64,000 nt of DNA. Origin: Hippasteria phrygiana (lineage: Eukaryota; Echinodermata; Asteroidea; Valvatida; Goniasteridae). A program made the position numbers and the translations under genes. Of this stretch, positions 1-11,732 are shown one piece after another. The notes beneath the pieces were generated by a model, which worked only from the letters and a program-made list of their open reading frames with translations, did not search any database and had not been told where the DNA came from. Position 1 is the first letter of the stretch. Each line of letters starts with the position of its first letter. Location of the stretch: assembly GCA_037893225.1 (NCBI GenBank), contig JAZGUH010000182.1:930001-994000 (forward strand), given 5' to 3'.

Positions 1-1
1 C

Positions 2-427
2 AACCTGCCCTGAGATTTTGAATTCCCTTCGGATCAAACTCACAACGTCGGCATTCGCAATCGGGTTTTGGGGTGGAGAAGGTGGTTTTTCCACCGGTGT
101 GGTTGTTTCCACTTGGGCGGGTTCCATCTGAGCTGCGTTCGATGTTGAAGCCGTTGGGGCTGCTGGGGACGGCTCAGGTGGTGCGATCCCGTCGATGAAC
201 TTTTCCAACATCTGTACAATCTCCAGTCCTCCATCTTCTCTGTCCTGGATGTCTTCACTGTTGAGATGGGTAATTACTTTTCGGGCCAATCGCAGGCGGC
301 CATTCGGCTGTGCCGCTGCATCTCCCACATCCACCTCCAGTTGCTGGCACACCAGAACAAGCTTCTCGATGGAGAGACTACCAAGCCGAGTGGTCAGTAG
401 CCCAATGCTCTCGAGCAGGGTTTCCAT
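2..427 (-). CDS. gag-like retroelement ORF, partial at window edge
   Basis: An open minus-strand frame starts at the ATG at 425-427, the first Met after an in-frame stop at 464-466, and runs off the left edge after about 142 codons. It opens METLLESIGLL, has a helical N-terminal part, then a Pro/Thr/Ala-rich linker, and ends with a segment RREFKISGQV. From memory of the family, this segment resembles the start of the conserved region in gag-like proteins of metazoan Ty3/gypsy-type elements. No zinc knuckle or protease is visible because the C-terminal part lies outside the window. The 300-odd bases upstream (428-770) hold no conserved frame and are probably the element's leader. Retroelement assignment is an inference from the motif; function would be particle assembly. 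Confidence 0.6.
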   Translation of the reverse strand, partial: METLLESIGLLTTRLGSLSIEKLVLVCQQLEVDVGDAAAQPNGRLRLARKVITHLNSEDIQDREDGGLEIVQMLEKFIDGIAPPEPSPAAPTASTSNAAQMEPAQVETTTPVEKPPSPPQNPIANADVVSLIRREFKISGQV

Positions 428-774
428 CTTGGGATGCCGGATAGTAGGGATGGGTGGACGACGTCACTGGACCTGCAGTTTTGTGCTTGGCGACGCAAGG
501 CAATCCCAATATGGCGATCCCTCTGCTCCCCTTTACTGCACCTTCAGTCGACTCGTTCCCGTCAGCTATTGGCGTCCCTTCTGGTTACTGCCTAATCATC
601 CTGAAGCTGTCGATACTAACGGTAGTCAGGGTTCGTATCACTGGATAAACGCATGTCGTCTGGCTGTCCAAAGAGGGTGGAGCCAGACACGTCAATCCCT
701 CTCGTGCCTCCAAATGTTGCACCCGGGTGGGGATTTAGGAGCACTCCAGTACCGGGTCACATTAAATAGTTAAC
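428..774 (-). other. leader region of the gag-like element
   Basis: This stretch lies directly upstream (minus strand) of the gag-like ATG. Plus-strand open frames here have no recognisable domains and are shadows. A block around 690-725, reading GTGCAACATTTGGAGG on the minus strand, resembles leaders of such elements, but I could not fix a primer-binding site or LTR edge. Confidence 0.3.
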
Positions 775-838
775 TGTAAAGAAATGGCAGAAGGACAGAA
801 ATGTTGAGTATACTGTTACTCTGGATACACTGCCATAA
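775..838. repeat. 64-bp direct repeat, copy 1
   Basis: The block starting GTAAAGAAATGGCAGAAGG and ending CACTGCCATAAG is repeated almost exactly at 1806-1869. The two copies bracket about 970 bp without any recognisable gene. On the minus strand the block is open and ends in CTTTACAG, but copy 1 is followed by TTAACT rather than a splice donor. Confidence 0.8.
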
Positions 839-1805
839 GTTTTATTGACTAACATTTACTTGCTTGATGCTCTAACTAATTTCAATCAATGGAACCAAAT
901 CCCGTTCGGTGCTCTTAGTGTATAAAACACCTTTGTAAGCTTCTAGAAACAATATGAGAAATTCCTGTGGCCATCACTGTAATAACAATACTTAAACTTA
1001 CTCCAGCCCTCACTCCTGTTTCCATGGCAACAAACCTTAGCCAACTTATGAAAACCTTAGCCTGGCACTTGATTTGAAGTGATAATAAACAATAGCACAT
1101 TTTGTAGGTCTACACTGTACAGTTCTTTATAAAACACATTAACCCAGGCTAGCCTTGCCGATTCTAGACTTTTACAAACCACAGTCAGACCCCAAGAGCG
1201 AGATAATCTATTGACCACCTGTCATTGGAATGTCCACCCAGGACTGGACTATGCTTGTAGCCGCAACCTACATGTACATGTATTTCTGGTCCCACACTGT
1301 ACTGTGCACAGGCACTGCATAAATACATGTACAGTGTATTCCACTGTCTCAAGGTCTTAAAACAATGAAGCAAAACTTTCTCCTTAAAATTCACTATAAG
1401 TTGTAAGATCTTATAGTTAAAGAAAACAGAAAATAAACCTATACAATGAGAGCTTTCTGAAACTTAATAATTAAGGCAAACCAAATTCTAGCCTTAAGTT
1501 AAAATCCAACTAAAGTCTTTCCAATACATCCAAAAATATAATTCATTCTTGACAGACCATACAGATTGGAATTATCATAGAATATCATTAATAATGATGA
1601 TGAGAATTTAGAATACATTATAATCAAAATTAATAGCTAAATGATCAAAATTAATAACTGATTGTCACCAAACTTAAGCAATCTTCACACATTGTCAAAG
1701 GAACTATAAGATACTTGGGGATGTACAATTATGTCAACAAATCATCTTCAGAATAATCTACATCTAATATATACAAGTGTAAAGATCAAGAAATGGGTAC
1801 GTACC
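839..1805. other. no gene seen
   Basis: AT-rich sequence between the two 64-bp repeats. Open frames are short, overlap and lack motifs. Nothing else can be supported. Confidence 0.5.
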
Positions 1806-1869
1806 TGTAAAGAAATGGCAGAAGGACAGAAATGTTGAGTATACTGTTACTCTGGATACACTGCCATAA
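1806..1869. repeat. 64-bp direct repeat, copy 2, exon-like on minus strand
   Basis: Second copy of the 775-838 block. On the minus strand an open frame covering about 1922-1806 runs into CTTTACAG followed by GTACGT, a strong splice-donor context. It could be the end of an unknown exon. Copy 1 lacks the donor, so copy 2 looks ancestral. The encoded peptide is not recognised. Confidence 0.6.
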
Positions 1870-1922
1870 GTGACCAGCCCAGCCAACACAGCTATCCCTC
1901 TGCCCAGTCGGGCAATACCATT

Positions 1923-2466
1923 CAAGACATGGGGGTGTTATGTTCTTTTACACTAAAATGAAAAAGGGGGGCCTCTAAATCTATGATCCCTACACAAGTA
2001 ATGTTACCATTGGTTCTGTGAGTAGTGCCAGATGAATGGCCAGAAAAGGACTTGCACTTAAAAGTGCCATGCTGTGTGGGAGGGGATGTATCTTTGAAGT
2101 AATTAAAAAAGGAGCTGGACAAGTACATAAAAAACAATTTCAGGTAATATTTGAACCAGTCATTTTTTTCAATCCAATTATGTCAAGTATTTAACACTCA
2201 ATGAAATACTCAATATGTTTGCATTGAAGATTATTTATAGGTCAAAACAAAACAGTTCATTCACAATGCACATTTCACACCAGTTTCCTGATATACATTT
2301 GTAGAGGTATGTAATTCAGTAAACAAGACCAGTTTTGGTACTATTTTCTTCATATGAAATTGTTCTTTTTCCAAATTATACGAGGCCTACCTTTATTTCT
2401 ATTGCTGGGTTCAATTTAATCATAAATAGTTTCAATGCAGAGGAGATGTAGTGATAACTGACCAAC
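1923..2466. other. no feature seen downstream of the ten-exon gene
   Basis: AT-rich sequence below the last recognised exon of the minus-strand gene. I searched the minus strand for a continuation of that protein and found none, so the 3' exons are either lost or outside the window. Confidence 0.4.
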
Positions 2467-5400
2467 CTGAAGTTGACATAGTGGGGAATTTTCTTTAGCA
2501 AACTCCTGTCAAGAACAACTTCCGACAGTGCTTTGTGTGTTGGACTTCCAGCTGTGATGATCTTGGCCTCCCAATTAGGTGGTAGCTCCCCATGTGAACA
2601 CTCCACTGTACCATAGCCATCACCAAGCGCTGCCACCCATCTGTGTTGGCCTGTGACATGATGTATGATTCCTCTCCATCTCATCTAAATACCAAATGGT
2701 TGCTAATAGTTTGATGTACAATTATGCATCTTTTTCAATGTGCAATACAAACTGTTCAGACAAACTTTTATTTGAAAGACCCCAAAGAACATGGCATCAC
2801 ACTCTGGTGTATTATTTTTCGGTTTTTTAAAATGGACAGGTTACCCGTTCACCAGCCGTTGATGGTCTCAAAAAGATAAGATGTAACAAAACTAATTGAG
2901 AAAAGGCACCTGAGCAGTTTACTGATGTGCTGTATTGATTTCTTGGCCGTTGGGTTTTCATGCTTACATGTTTTTCATGCCCTTTCAATACTTACAAGTT
3001 ACATTGATGTTTCTTTGAAGTACTTACAAGAAAAACATCTGGATTTCCACCTGCAAGCTCTGAGCATTTCCAAAAGTGCGTTACGATGTCAGCAGTCCAT
3101 GGCAGTAACTTTTTATTACCCGCCTTTTTTGCAACCTGTCAGTATAAAAATCGGCAATTAATTCAAACAACCGCTGACAGACTATGGTAATGGCCTTCAC
3201 AATAAGTATAATTACAGTGCTGCATATTAAATTACAGACTTGCAGTCAAAGACTGTGCATAACAGTATTCTTAAAAAGAAGTAAATAATGTAAATTTTAA
3301 GTAGAGTCTGACTTCAATTTAGTTTGAGAAATAAGCATCAACTCAAAAGTACATCACAAGTTTCATCGTTGCTTTTACAATGAGCACATACTTTGCATAG
3401 TTTCTTTGACAAATTCTTTGCTGCATGCCAAACATCATAGGAATGCTTGATGTCACTGTATCTCTCTCCTTAGAAATATATAACATAAAAAAATTAGTAA
3501 TGACATGAAGGATTGTAATCGATTTATAAAGACTGTGGTCAGAAAAGGGCACAAAGGGGAAACCACTGTGGGATGTACAGATCTGCAGGTGCACGTGCAT
3601 GGCTGGGTTAAACACCTTTTACTTTTCCCATCAATCCAAATTTGGGTTGGGATCAACCAGGTGAACATCAAATACATTTTTATGTAGAAACATGTCAACC
3701 AAAATGTATAAAGCAAATATTGACGTACAGTTGATTGTATACACTGCACTAATGTTAACAGTTTTTCCCTGAAACATTTATTTTTCGTGAAAAGTATTTG
3801 AACTTAATTAATTTCAGTAAATGCCATATAAGGTTTTTGCCTTACTCATTATCTTGGTAATTGATGAGTGAGAGTCGGTACACACTTCCACAACGTTGAT
3901 CTTTTCCTTCAGGTCATCCAATGCTTCAGTAAAGGCAGCGGCCTCCATGTTGGGAGATTTGCCAGCACAGTGTCGTTTATCTTTGAAACTCATACTCAGA
4001 ATGCTGTCATCTGCCTCATCCAGAACAGTGTAGGTGCAGTACTTCGCACTGAAGCCTGGGCTGTCATTACGAGCATCACCTGGGAAAAAAGAAAATCTCT
4101 ACACATACTTCAGGTCCACCCTTGATAAAAAATAAATTGAAATATTTACATATCTAAAAAAAATTGAAAGGCTGTAGAACAACAAAATCTGTGTTGTATA
4201 ACTGCAACATTCTATGACTGTCGAAGGGGGAACTTACCACATACTACAACTTGTCTTCCATGTCTCTTGAGAAGAACATCATCTTGCAGATTATTCCAAA
4301 GCTTGGAGATGCTTGGTAGTAAATAAAGCCGCTGTATCTGGTAATGCAGTGTCTCATAGGGAAGGCCGAGTTTCATGACATGGCACATCATACTTATTTT
4401 GGCGTACTGGTTCCCGGAAAACAGAATTGCAGCAGACATTGCTATATCTCCCATATTGACGCCATTTAGCTGAGGTTGTCCATTCCAATGGCCACAAGTA
4501 TGATTCTTTTCGCAAGTCTGTATTGATTTTTTGGATAAATAAATGTTTTCTAATCATACATGAGAATGAGTCAAAGACATGGTCAATGTTAAGTACAAAC
4601 AACTGGAAGTCAATTGATAACTGCTAAATTTCTTGCAACTGTACATTAGGAAATTTTTATTTCCTAATGTACAGAACATAATCAAAATTATGGAAAAAGT
4701 GAGGTAGTGATAGCTTGATGCAGAAGTTTACAGTGTAGTGACCTTACATTTGAACTGTATAGCAGGATCTATATTTTATCTAAAGATGTAGCTTGAGTTC
4801 AAACATATGACTATTATATTTCAAAGTACAGTAAGGTCAGCTTGGCTGGCAATTTCTACCAGTTCATATTTGGCTGAACAATAACAATTCTACATGTATT
4901 AACAACAAAGAATAATTTCTTAAATAACTCAGAAATCGACATGAAATAATACAAACACTTACCCAACGAACAGTTACAGAAGAACCGCGCTGTTTCATCT
5001 GTGCTACTGCATAATCACCGCATCCTTTTACACTGCATTTGCGTTTCACATTGTCACACAAGTCTTGCAAGTTGTCTTGATATACGATGTAACACCGTTG
5101 AGAGGCTAGCGTATCAGGACTTGAAGCCAGTTCATACTCAGCAGGGTCAGTCTTATCATCATCAGTATCGTCATCCGTATCCTCCTCCTCAATATCAAAA
5201 ACTTCCTCTGCCACAGACATCTCCGGTAGGTCATCGATTGACTCATCACAATCTTCTAAGCTGAAAATAGAAACCAATTAAATTTATTTATATGCCCAGT
5301 TTTCTGATCAAACCAAGTTCCTGACTAACACAAACCCATAGGTCACTAAATACAATTAATACTTTTAGTCATCCACACAAACAATACATCGGTGTTGAAT

Positions 5401-7361
5401 CCCACAGGTATGGCGGTCTTCAGACTGTCCAATGAAACCTTACCGTATTGTCAGTCTTGATTGAGGCTGATATGTTTCATTATCACTGACTCCATCACCC
5501 TCTTCAGACTCAGTGTAATCTTCAACTGGACAAATGTAACTCCCCTTGTGATAGTAGTCAACACTTATGCTAAAATTTTGAAAGGAAAGTTTCGTAAATG
5601 CAACATCATTCAATATTTTTAATGATTTAAAAATAATTAAAGAATTGAAGGTATTCTTTTAAAAGCAAACACCATCTCTTTATTGCAATAAAAATGTACT
5701 TACTCATATAAGGCCTCGTTTTTAGATGTATCTGTATGATGCTGGGTTGACTTCACACCAGGGTCAAGCTCTTGTACTCCAGAAAGTTTTGAAGATGAGC
5801 AACTGTCGGAATAATGTTAACACAGAGCATGGAACAGAGTATAAGCATGCAATTATTGCATAGTTTTGAAGAAAAATACCAAGAAATGTGCGCTACAACA
5901 AAAAAGCGGATATGAAAATTTTGTATAAATATAGCCACTGTCAAACCCATGAAGATGTTGCACAGAGAATGCTTAAAGAAATAATGATCAATGTAAATAT
6001 TTTAGGTTTTTAGACTCCTCAATATACCTAAAGAACTGTGCACGCCTTGCACCCCACCATACATCACAAATTTATCTGCAGTTATAAACATTGTCAATGT
6101 TCATGATATCAATTGAAGTCTTTAAATTTCTTGTGGTAAAAATATCAAGCCAAAGGGACCAATGTGCCCCTGCGGATTAACAGGTTGATTTTGTCCGGAG
6201 CCATGCACTCTAGCCATGGACAACTGCAGCTGTTTTCGCTCATGTGTGGGCAGTGGGCAGGAGCTGTTTATTTTGGCCTTGGTTGAAGTAGCGTTTGTAT
6301 GGGGAAAGAGTTTAGAAAAGATTTTGTTTCTTATTGAACAACAAAAATATAACAGATTTCAGCAATGATGTGTACCAACCTTGGAAGTGTTTCATAAGTT
6401 GCGATGCTTGAAATGATATCACTGCCTATACGTAGCTTGAGCGGTGTAGATGTGTACTGCTGCCTTTGCTTCGGGAGCAACGACTCTTCATACCTGGAAA
6501 AAAAATGTAAACATTTGCAAAACCAGTTTGCTGATACGCAAAAACATACCATGACCAATACTAATAGCAATTCACTTGGCTTTTCCCATTCCTGTAATTA
6601 AGTTTTTTATGTTATTGGAGTGATGTGAGTAAGCATTCCCCCACTGCCACCCCTTCTCACGATGTGTCCGAGTTTGTTATTGTTGGATCCGAGTTGGTTG
6701 TGTGTCCGAGTTAGTTGTGGGTCCGAGTTGGTTTGGGTCCGAGTTGGTCGTGGGTCCGAGTTGGTCGTGGGTCCGAGTTGACTCCAAACCACTGTTGAGT
6801 TGAGTGCAATCTGGAAGTTGTACTCCCTCATCTCATTTCCCTTTCAATGGATTTTATTCAAAAGGAATTGAGCTCAGGAGGGAGTGCAATGACCTTGCGC
6901 AAGGTTCCACATTGCGAACTACTGTATTGATTTTATTAGGCTATGCATTTTAACATTTAATTTAATCATGCTACACAAAAAATGTACATTCTTTTTGTAG
7001 CATGATTCTAGTAGTAGTACTCACTACTATACTACGCCTAGGGCTAGGACTACAATTTTTTAGCGACAGTAGGCCTAATGCTCTTTGTTTTATTTTATTC
7101 TTACCTGTCCAAAAGCAATCCTGCGAATGATTTATCTTTACCATGCCCCCAGCGATCCCTGAGCGAAGTCCATCTGTTGCAGTTGGTCATGCCAATGATT
7201 GACTCCAACAGGGCCCTTTTACGCTCCTCTTGACGCACACATTTTCTGTTGCGAATTTTCTTGGACACCAACTTACGCTTCTCAGCTGATGATATTCGTG
7301 GACGTCCCCTAGTTGGAGTTGGAGATGGCATGGATGATGAAGGTCCACCGGATGCGTCCAT
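2467..7361 (-). CDS. ten-exon gene of an uncharacterised, repeat-associated family (3' incomplete)
   Basis: Ten minus-strand exons can be chained: 7105-7361, 6380-6493, 5704-5802, 5444-5569, 4963-5260, 4238-4517, 3846-4079, 3392-3468, 3028-3108 and 2467-2684. All introns have GT/AG ends and the phases (2,2,2,2,0,1,1,0,0) match across every junction without a stop, giving about 594 residues. The acceptor before 3028-3108 is weak. The protein starts MDASGG, has a basic N-terminal region, the block FAGLLLDRYEES, an acidic stretch (EEEDTDDDTDDD), paired Cys/His residues (CSVKGC, CEKNHTCGHW), AMSAAILFSG, GDARNDSPGFSAKYC, IKHSYDVWHAAKNL and SLLKKIPHYVNF. I know this motif order from a large uncharacterised family in fish, amphioxus and other aquatic animals; no function is established. 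The usual C-terminal block is missing, so the gene is truncated or continues beyond the window. The repeated family suggests a mobile or formerly mobile gene. Confidence 0.75.
6655..6785. repeat. short tandem repeat, about 18-bp unit
   Basis: Imperfect tandem copies of GTCCGAGTTGGTCGTGG lie in the first intron of the ten-exon gene. About seven variant units can be counted. The minus-strand ORF over it (PRPTRTQTNSDPQ-like) is a by-product of the repeat. Confidence 0.75.
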
Positions 7362-7799
7362 GCTTCAGCTTCAATTCATATACAAATCGGCCCCTATGTA
7401 AACGTCTATTTTGCCATAAATTTAGAGGCCTGATGAGGCACACGAACCAATAATTTAATATAATCATCATGATACAAAAACAGCATTGGGAACCAGACCT
7501 TCTTTAACCACACAATGCGTTGGTGCCAGGCTGGCCCCGCGGCCATCCATTTACGAGTACCGTCCGTGTCCGGTCCCATCCCGCGACGCGACGAGACAGT
7601 CCCGCACCCCCTATACCGTACCCACCACCAAAGGCGCGGGGCAGGCTTCGCTTCACCCGGCCAGGCTACACAAGCTCCTTACAAAGGCTTGCGGCTTGAC
7701 CATAATGAAATAAAAAGTTTATTCCAACAGGTATTTCTATTTATTAACTATCAAAAAAAGTATTTTAATATCACAAACAGACGGTTATTGTGATAATAA
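7362..7799. other. upstream region of the ten-exon gene, no gene seen
   Basis: Directly upstream (minus strand) of MDASGG. The part at 7540-7680 is GC-rich relative to its surroundings. Two overlapping plus-strand frames there lack motifs. Any promoter of the ten-exon gene would be here, but no clear TATA box stands out. Confidence 0.35.
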
Positions 7800-8060
7800 T
7801 TACCCAGACGTACTTCAACCAGCGACTGGAAATACGACTAGTGAACACAGTCCGCCATTTTGTGGAGTCAAAAATTTGGTTCTACAAAATGGCGGACCAT
7901 TATTTGTCGCGAAATTTAACAAAAAACACGCAATTTCAAGGGATAGTTATGTGAATCTTTATATTCTACTTTTAAAAAGGCTTCCCAACCATATCCATTT
8001 CATTGGTATAACACAAATAGAAAAATCCAAAGCAATGTGTCCCTTTAAAATTGAATGTAG
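7800..8060 (+). repeat. hairpin repeat family, copy at 7.9 kb
   Basis: This copy shares about 250 bp with two inverted copies at 24 and 25 kb. At its core are inverted arms GTCCGCCATTTTGT and ACAAAATGGCGGAC (7849-7898) around a 22-base loop, followed by a block ending in AAAGCAATGTGTCCCTTTAA. It is probably a non-autonomous interspersed repeat. ORFs inside are repeat-derived. Confidence 0.8.
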
Positions 8061-9420
8061 CCCCACATGGTAGGCCTCAGGGCCTAAGTAAAATCCTTGT
8101 AAATAATGTAAATAAATAAAAAAAAACCAATCAGATTATCACTAGTGTGCATGAACTTCAATTGAAAGCCCTAAATTGTATGGCCATTTCAATCAACGTT
8201 AGGGGCTTAAAATATTTCATCATGAGCATGGCCTATTTGCATGAATGCTTGAGATTCTCAGAGACCCGAATAATGATTTGCATATATAGCATTAAGTGAA
8301 ACCATAAACACACAAGAGTCGTTGACTGGTTTCATACTGCGTGCTTTATGATTATTCAATCCGCCTACTCTACGACTGATTTATGTCAAACAGTATATAA
8401 ATGCACACACGTGTCAACATGTTTCAGAAGAAAGAAAAGGTTAGGCCTACAATACATGCCTGACAAAATAAATACACCATTTGAGAAGTAAAGATAGACA
8501 ATGTGTTTACTTACCTTCAAGACTTCCGTCTTCATCCACAAAACCATGCCTAAACATGGTCTAGAAAATAGGGGTCACAACGTACTTCGACCATGTTTGG
8601 CAGCATCACGACTAGAAAGACAAACCTCTGGTTTCATTCACCGTAAATGTTGGCTAATATTTCACGAAAGCAATTTGTCCCAAAACAGGTGTCCATATTA
8701 ACGTAAAATGTGATCACCAATCAGTTGATCTATCGATGAATAAAACATCAGACCACCGGATTTCAACTGAAGAAATAGTGTTTTTACGAAGTGCAAACGA
8801 CGATAAACATGGCCGAAATTGTGCAGGAGCTCGAGCCACCACGCTGCGTGATAACACGCACAGCACATTTTGTGTACCAAAGATCTCGCACAGTCAGCTG
8901 TGTTGGCTCATTAGTGACGCTTTAAAGCCATATTTGGTAATATCTTGCATATTCATTCGAGAAACCAATCACAATTTCCCATTATTGGCGGGGTATTTAA
9001 ATCCACCAACCCAACGAAAGAATCGCCCCGCTTAGATGCATAATGCATAACGCTTGTTGTCACGTGATTTTACCACTAACTCCAACTGGGCAACAGAGGG
9101 CGCACTTTTTTAATCAGTGAAACAGCCGTGCGGGGCATAGGGCTAGCCTATTATTAGTATTTACATGTATCAATCATGCTAATTCTTAAAATATCTTGAT
9201 CGAAGTTTGGTTACGTAAAAAAAGACCACACAATAATGTACTTACTTGGTTTGGTCTCAGCATGAACAGGGCGCTTGTGCTCCGCATCGAGTCATGTTAG
9301 TCGTGGAGGAGGAATACAACACATACATGTATGCGCGTCCTTCGAGAGACGCCATTTTGTAAAAACAACATCGTTCTCATCGTTTATGGTCTGTGCGAGG
9401 CCGCCCGCGCCGATTTGATA
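8061..9420. other. no gene seen
   Basis: AT-rich intergenic sequence. The short frames at 8501-9035 and 8698-8880 overlap on opposite strands and lack any motif. Confidence 0.4.
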
Positions 9421-9424
9421 TTCC

Positions 9425-9645
9425 CGTATCACAAGCGCCATCGCGGTGTCGTGGAGAACAAGGTTGAATTGGCACTTCGTGAAATTTTTCTCCCCACTTT
9501 TTAGGCCTTACGGGAGGACAAATTCGTGGAATGTCTCTTCGTGAAAACTCTGACTGCTGTGCTTGGGTTTTCACGAAGGGACGAATATTAATTTGTCTCT
9601 TCGTGAAAACTTAAAATACGTTTTTGTTGAATTTGTCCCTTTGCA
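9425..9645. repeat. CTTCGTGAAAA repeat cluster
   Basis: Several copies, in both orientations, of CTCTTCGTGAAAAC and GTTTTCACGAAGGGACGAA. The same words make up the arms of the foldback element at 34071-35109, so this looks like a diverged fragment of that family. Confidence 0.55.
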
Positions 9646-9727
9646 CAATTACCGTAATTAGACTAATTAAATAGATTTTTCACAACTAAACTACCTTAAG
9701 TTGTTGGGATCGATAAACTTGAAGCTG

Positions 9728-10110
9728 CTGTCACACAGAGCCGTGTGGGTTCACCGTTCGCCACCGTGTAAACAATTTGGTGCGGACGGCGGCACACGGT
9801 CAGGACACACGGTGGGCCGTTTCCCGTCCGTTGAACACGTTCAGGGGACTTTGCCAGCCATTTGCGCCCGGCAGGAGTTTTGAGCATGCTCAAAACTCCT
9901 GCCGGGCGAGTAAAAGCGGCGGCGAACGGTGAGAGCCCGGTATGAGGACAGTATAAGGACGGCGCACCCGTTTCGGCCCGTTCGCGGGGCGGTGAAGGAC
10001 GGTGGTGGACGTCGACCATCTCAGCGACGGGTTGCGAACGGGCGCATGCCGCCTGGATACCTTCCGCGGAACGGGCTCTCACCGGGCGCTCGCAGTGTGA
10101 CACCGTACGG
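9728..10110. repeat. left subterminal region of Harbinger 1
   Basis: GC-rich sequence with repeated CGGTGAGAGCCCGG, GAGGACAGTATAAGGACGG and related words. Near its edges are inverted CTGTCACAC (about 9728) and GTGTGACA (about 10096), so this block may itself be a MITE or the terminal arm of the transposon. Long frames here on both strands are compositional artefacts. Confidence 0.6.
9865..9908. repeat. 44-bp perfect palindrome upstream of transposase 1
   Basis: A perfect inverted repeat with no spacer. Its half-site begins CGCCCGGCAGGAGTTTTGAG, and the centre is GAGCATGCTC. It lies about 450 bp upstream of the transposase start. Harbinger element 2 has a matching structure at 54650-54705. 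Confidence 0.95.
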
Positions 10111-10267
10111 GTTTGCACGGTACCTGCCGCATAACGCCTGGGTAACATTCTGTTAACGTGTTGACGGTCTCATAACGTCTCCGTAACATCCTATTAACAT
10201 CCTATTACCGTGTCCTCGCAATTGTACCGTCTCATGACGCAGTGTCGCCACCGTCTGTCGTCCCTGG

Positions 10268-10276
10268 TATATATAT
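10268..10276 (+). promoter_or_regulatory. TATA box of transposase 1
   Basis: TATATATAT lies 84-92 bp upstream of the ATG at 10360. A start of transcription about 30 bp downstream would leave a leader of about 60 bases in which 10360 is the first ATG, which supports that start. Confidence 0.55.
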
Positions 10277-10359
10277 CGAGTTTTTGCCTCCTCGATTCAT
10301 TCAGTCCTCACTCTTCTTCGGGGTCAGTCATCACGGATTGTCCTGAAAGGATCCGTCAG

Positions 10360-11732
10360 ATGTACATGCTGGCCATTTCTCAGCGCGAGCGGGATCAGAT
10401 TGACCTAGACATAGTCCATCACATTCGTCGTCGTCAGCAGCGAAGGGCAGGGAGAGGTAAACGAGGAAGAAGTGCATGGACAAGGGGATGGGTGAAGCGG
10501 CGCAGAGAATTCGGCATCTATGACCAGCTGATGGTAGAGCTACGGAGGGAGGATCCAAAAGCCTTTAAGAATTTCCTGAGGATGCCCCCGGAGATGTTCG
10601 ACGAAATATTCGCCCGAATAGAGCATCGCCTTACCAAACAGCATACCTGGTACCGAGAGCCTCTCGAACCAGGCCTGAAGTTAGCAGTGACGCTCCCTCA
10701 TCTGGCATCGGGTGCGAAGTACACAGAGCTACAATACAGCTGGCGGGTACCTCATAACTCAATCTCCGGTGTCGTCAGAGAAGTGTGCCAAGCGATAGTG
10801 GATGAGTACCTGGATGAGGTGATGACGCCCCCCACGACTCCTGCTGAATGGCAAGCGATAGCCGACGGGTTCCTGAGTCGCTGGAACTTCCCCAACACCA
10901 TAGGCGCCCTGGACGGGAAGCATGTCGCAATCAGATGTCCTGCGAAGTCGGGTTCACTCTACTATAACTATAAGGGTTTTTACTCTATAGTTTTAATGGC
11001 TTTGGTGGACTCTGACTACAAGTTCGTCTGGGCCGATCTTGGTGGTAAGTATCTCATGACAAAAATAGACCCTTCATAAATCACAAACTGTGTAAATGTT
11101 ATGTTGTTTTTCATGTATCTAATACACTTCTTTGTTCTGTATTTTCAGGGAAGGGAGCAGCGTCTGACGTGCAGATTTATAATGCCTCTGAGCTCAGGCA
11201 GTGCATGGGTGATGGATCCCTGAACCTCCCCGACCCCTCGCCACTCCCCAACGACGACCAGGACGTACCATACTTTATAATAGCGGACGATGCCTTCGCC
11301 CTCAAGCCGAACCTGATGAAGCCGTATGGTGGCCGAGGAAGGAACGTGGAAGAACGCATATACAACTATCGTCTGTCAAGGGCCCGTCGCTGTGTAGAAA
11401 ACGCTTTCGGGATCCTGGCGAACCGTTTTCAAGTGTTGCTGACGACGATTGGCCATGCTCCTTCGACTGTGCGGTTGATTGTCCGGACCTGCATGGTTCT
11501 ACACAATCTGATGCGCACGAGGTATCCGCAAATGCAGAACCAGCTGATCAACCGTCATGGTGCCTACGCCCACCCAGTTGGCCATTGGAGGGCAGCTAGG
11601 AATCTGGAGGACACAGTCAGACAGCAGGGCCCAAACCGTGACAACCGGGAAGGCAAGAAACAACGCAACCTCCTCCGGCACTGGTGTAACTGTGAGGCCG
11701 GGGCTGTACCATGGCAAGACAGTAAAATATGA
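10360..11732 (+). CDS. PIF/Harbinger DDE transposase, two exons
   Basis: Exon 1 is 10360-11044 and exon 2 is 11149-11732, with a 104-bp intron (GTAAGT, TTTTCAG) whose phase-1 junction restores a Gly. The product is about 422 residues. The start was chosen as the first ATG after the TATA box. The catalytic domain is HARBI1-like (DDE_Tnp_4): first Asp in GALDGKHVAIRCP (about D185), second Asp in FIIADDAF, and Glu in RRCVENAFGILANRF. The C-terminus ends GAVPWQDSKI, matching the usual PWQD end of the family. No stop or frameshift is seen, so the protein looks complete. Transposases of this family cut and paste DNA and are known to need a Myb/SANT-like partner for nuclear entry and DNA binding, which fits the convergent gene at 12089-14195. 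Confidence 0.9.

Noticed and set aside
195..773. 192-residue plus-strand ORF
   Set aside because: It is antisense to the gag-like frame and its leader, with no motif.
9696..10156. GC-rich ORFs on both strands left of the Harbinger transposase
   Set aside because: The region is a repeat-rich transposon end with a long palindrome; the frames overlap and lack motifs.
10210..10359. Longer start for transposase 1
   Set aside because: The extension would lie partly upstream of the TATA box and begin with GTG; 10360 is the first ATG after the expected transcription start.
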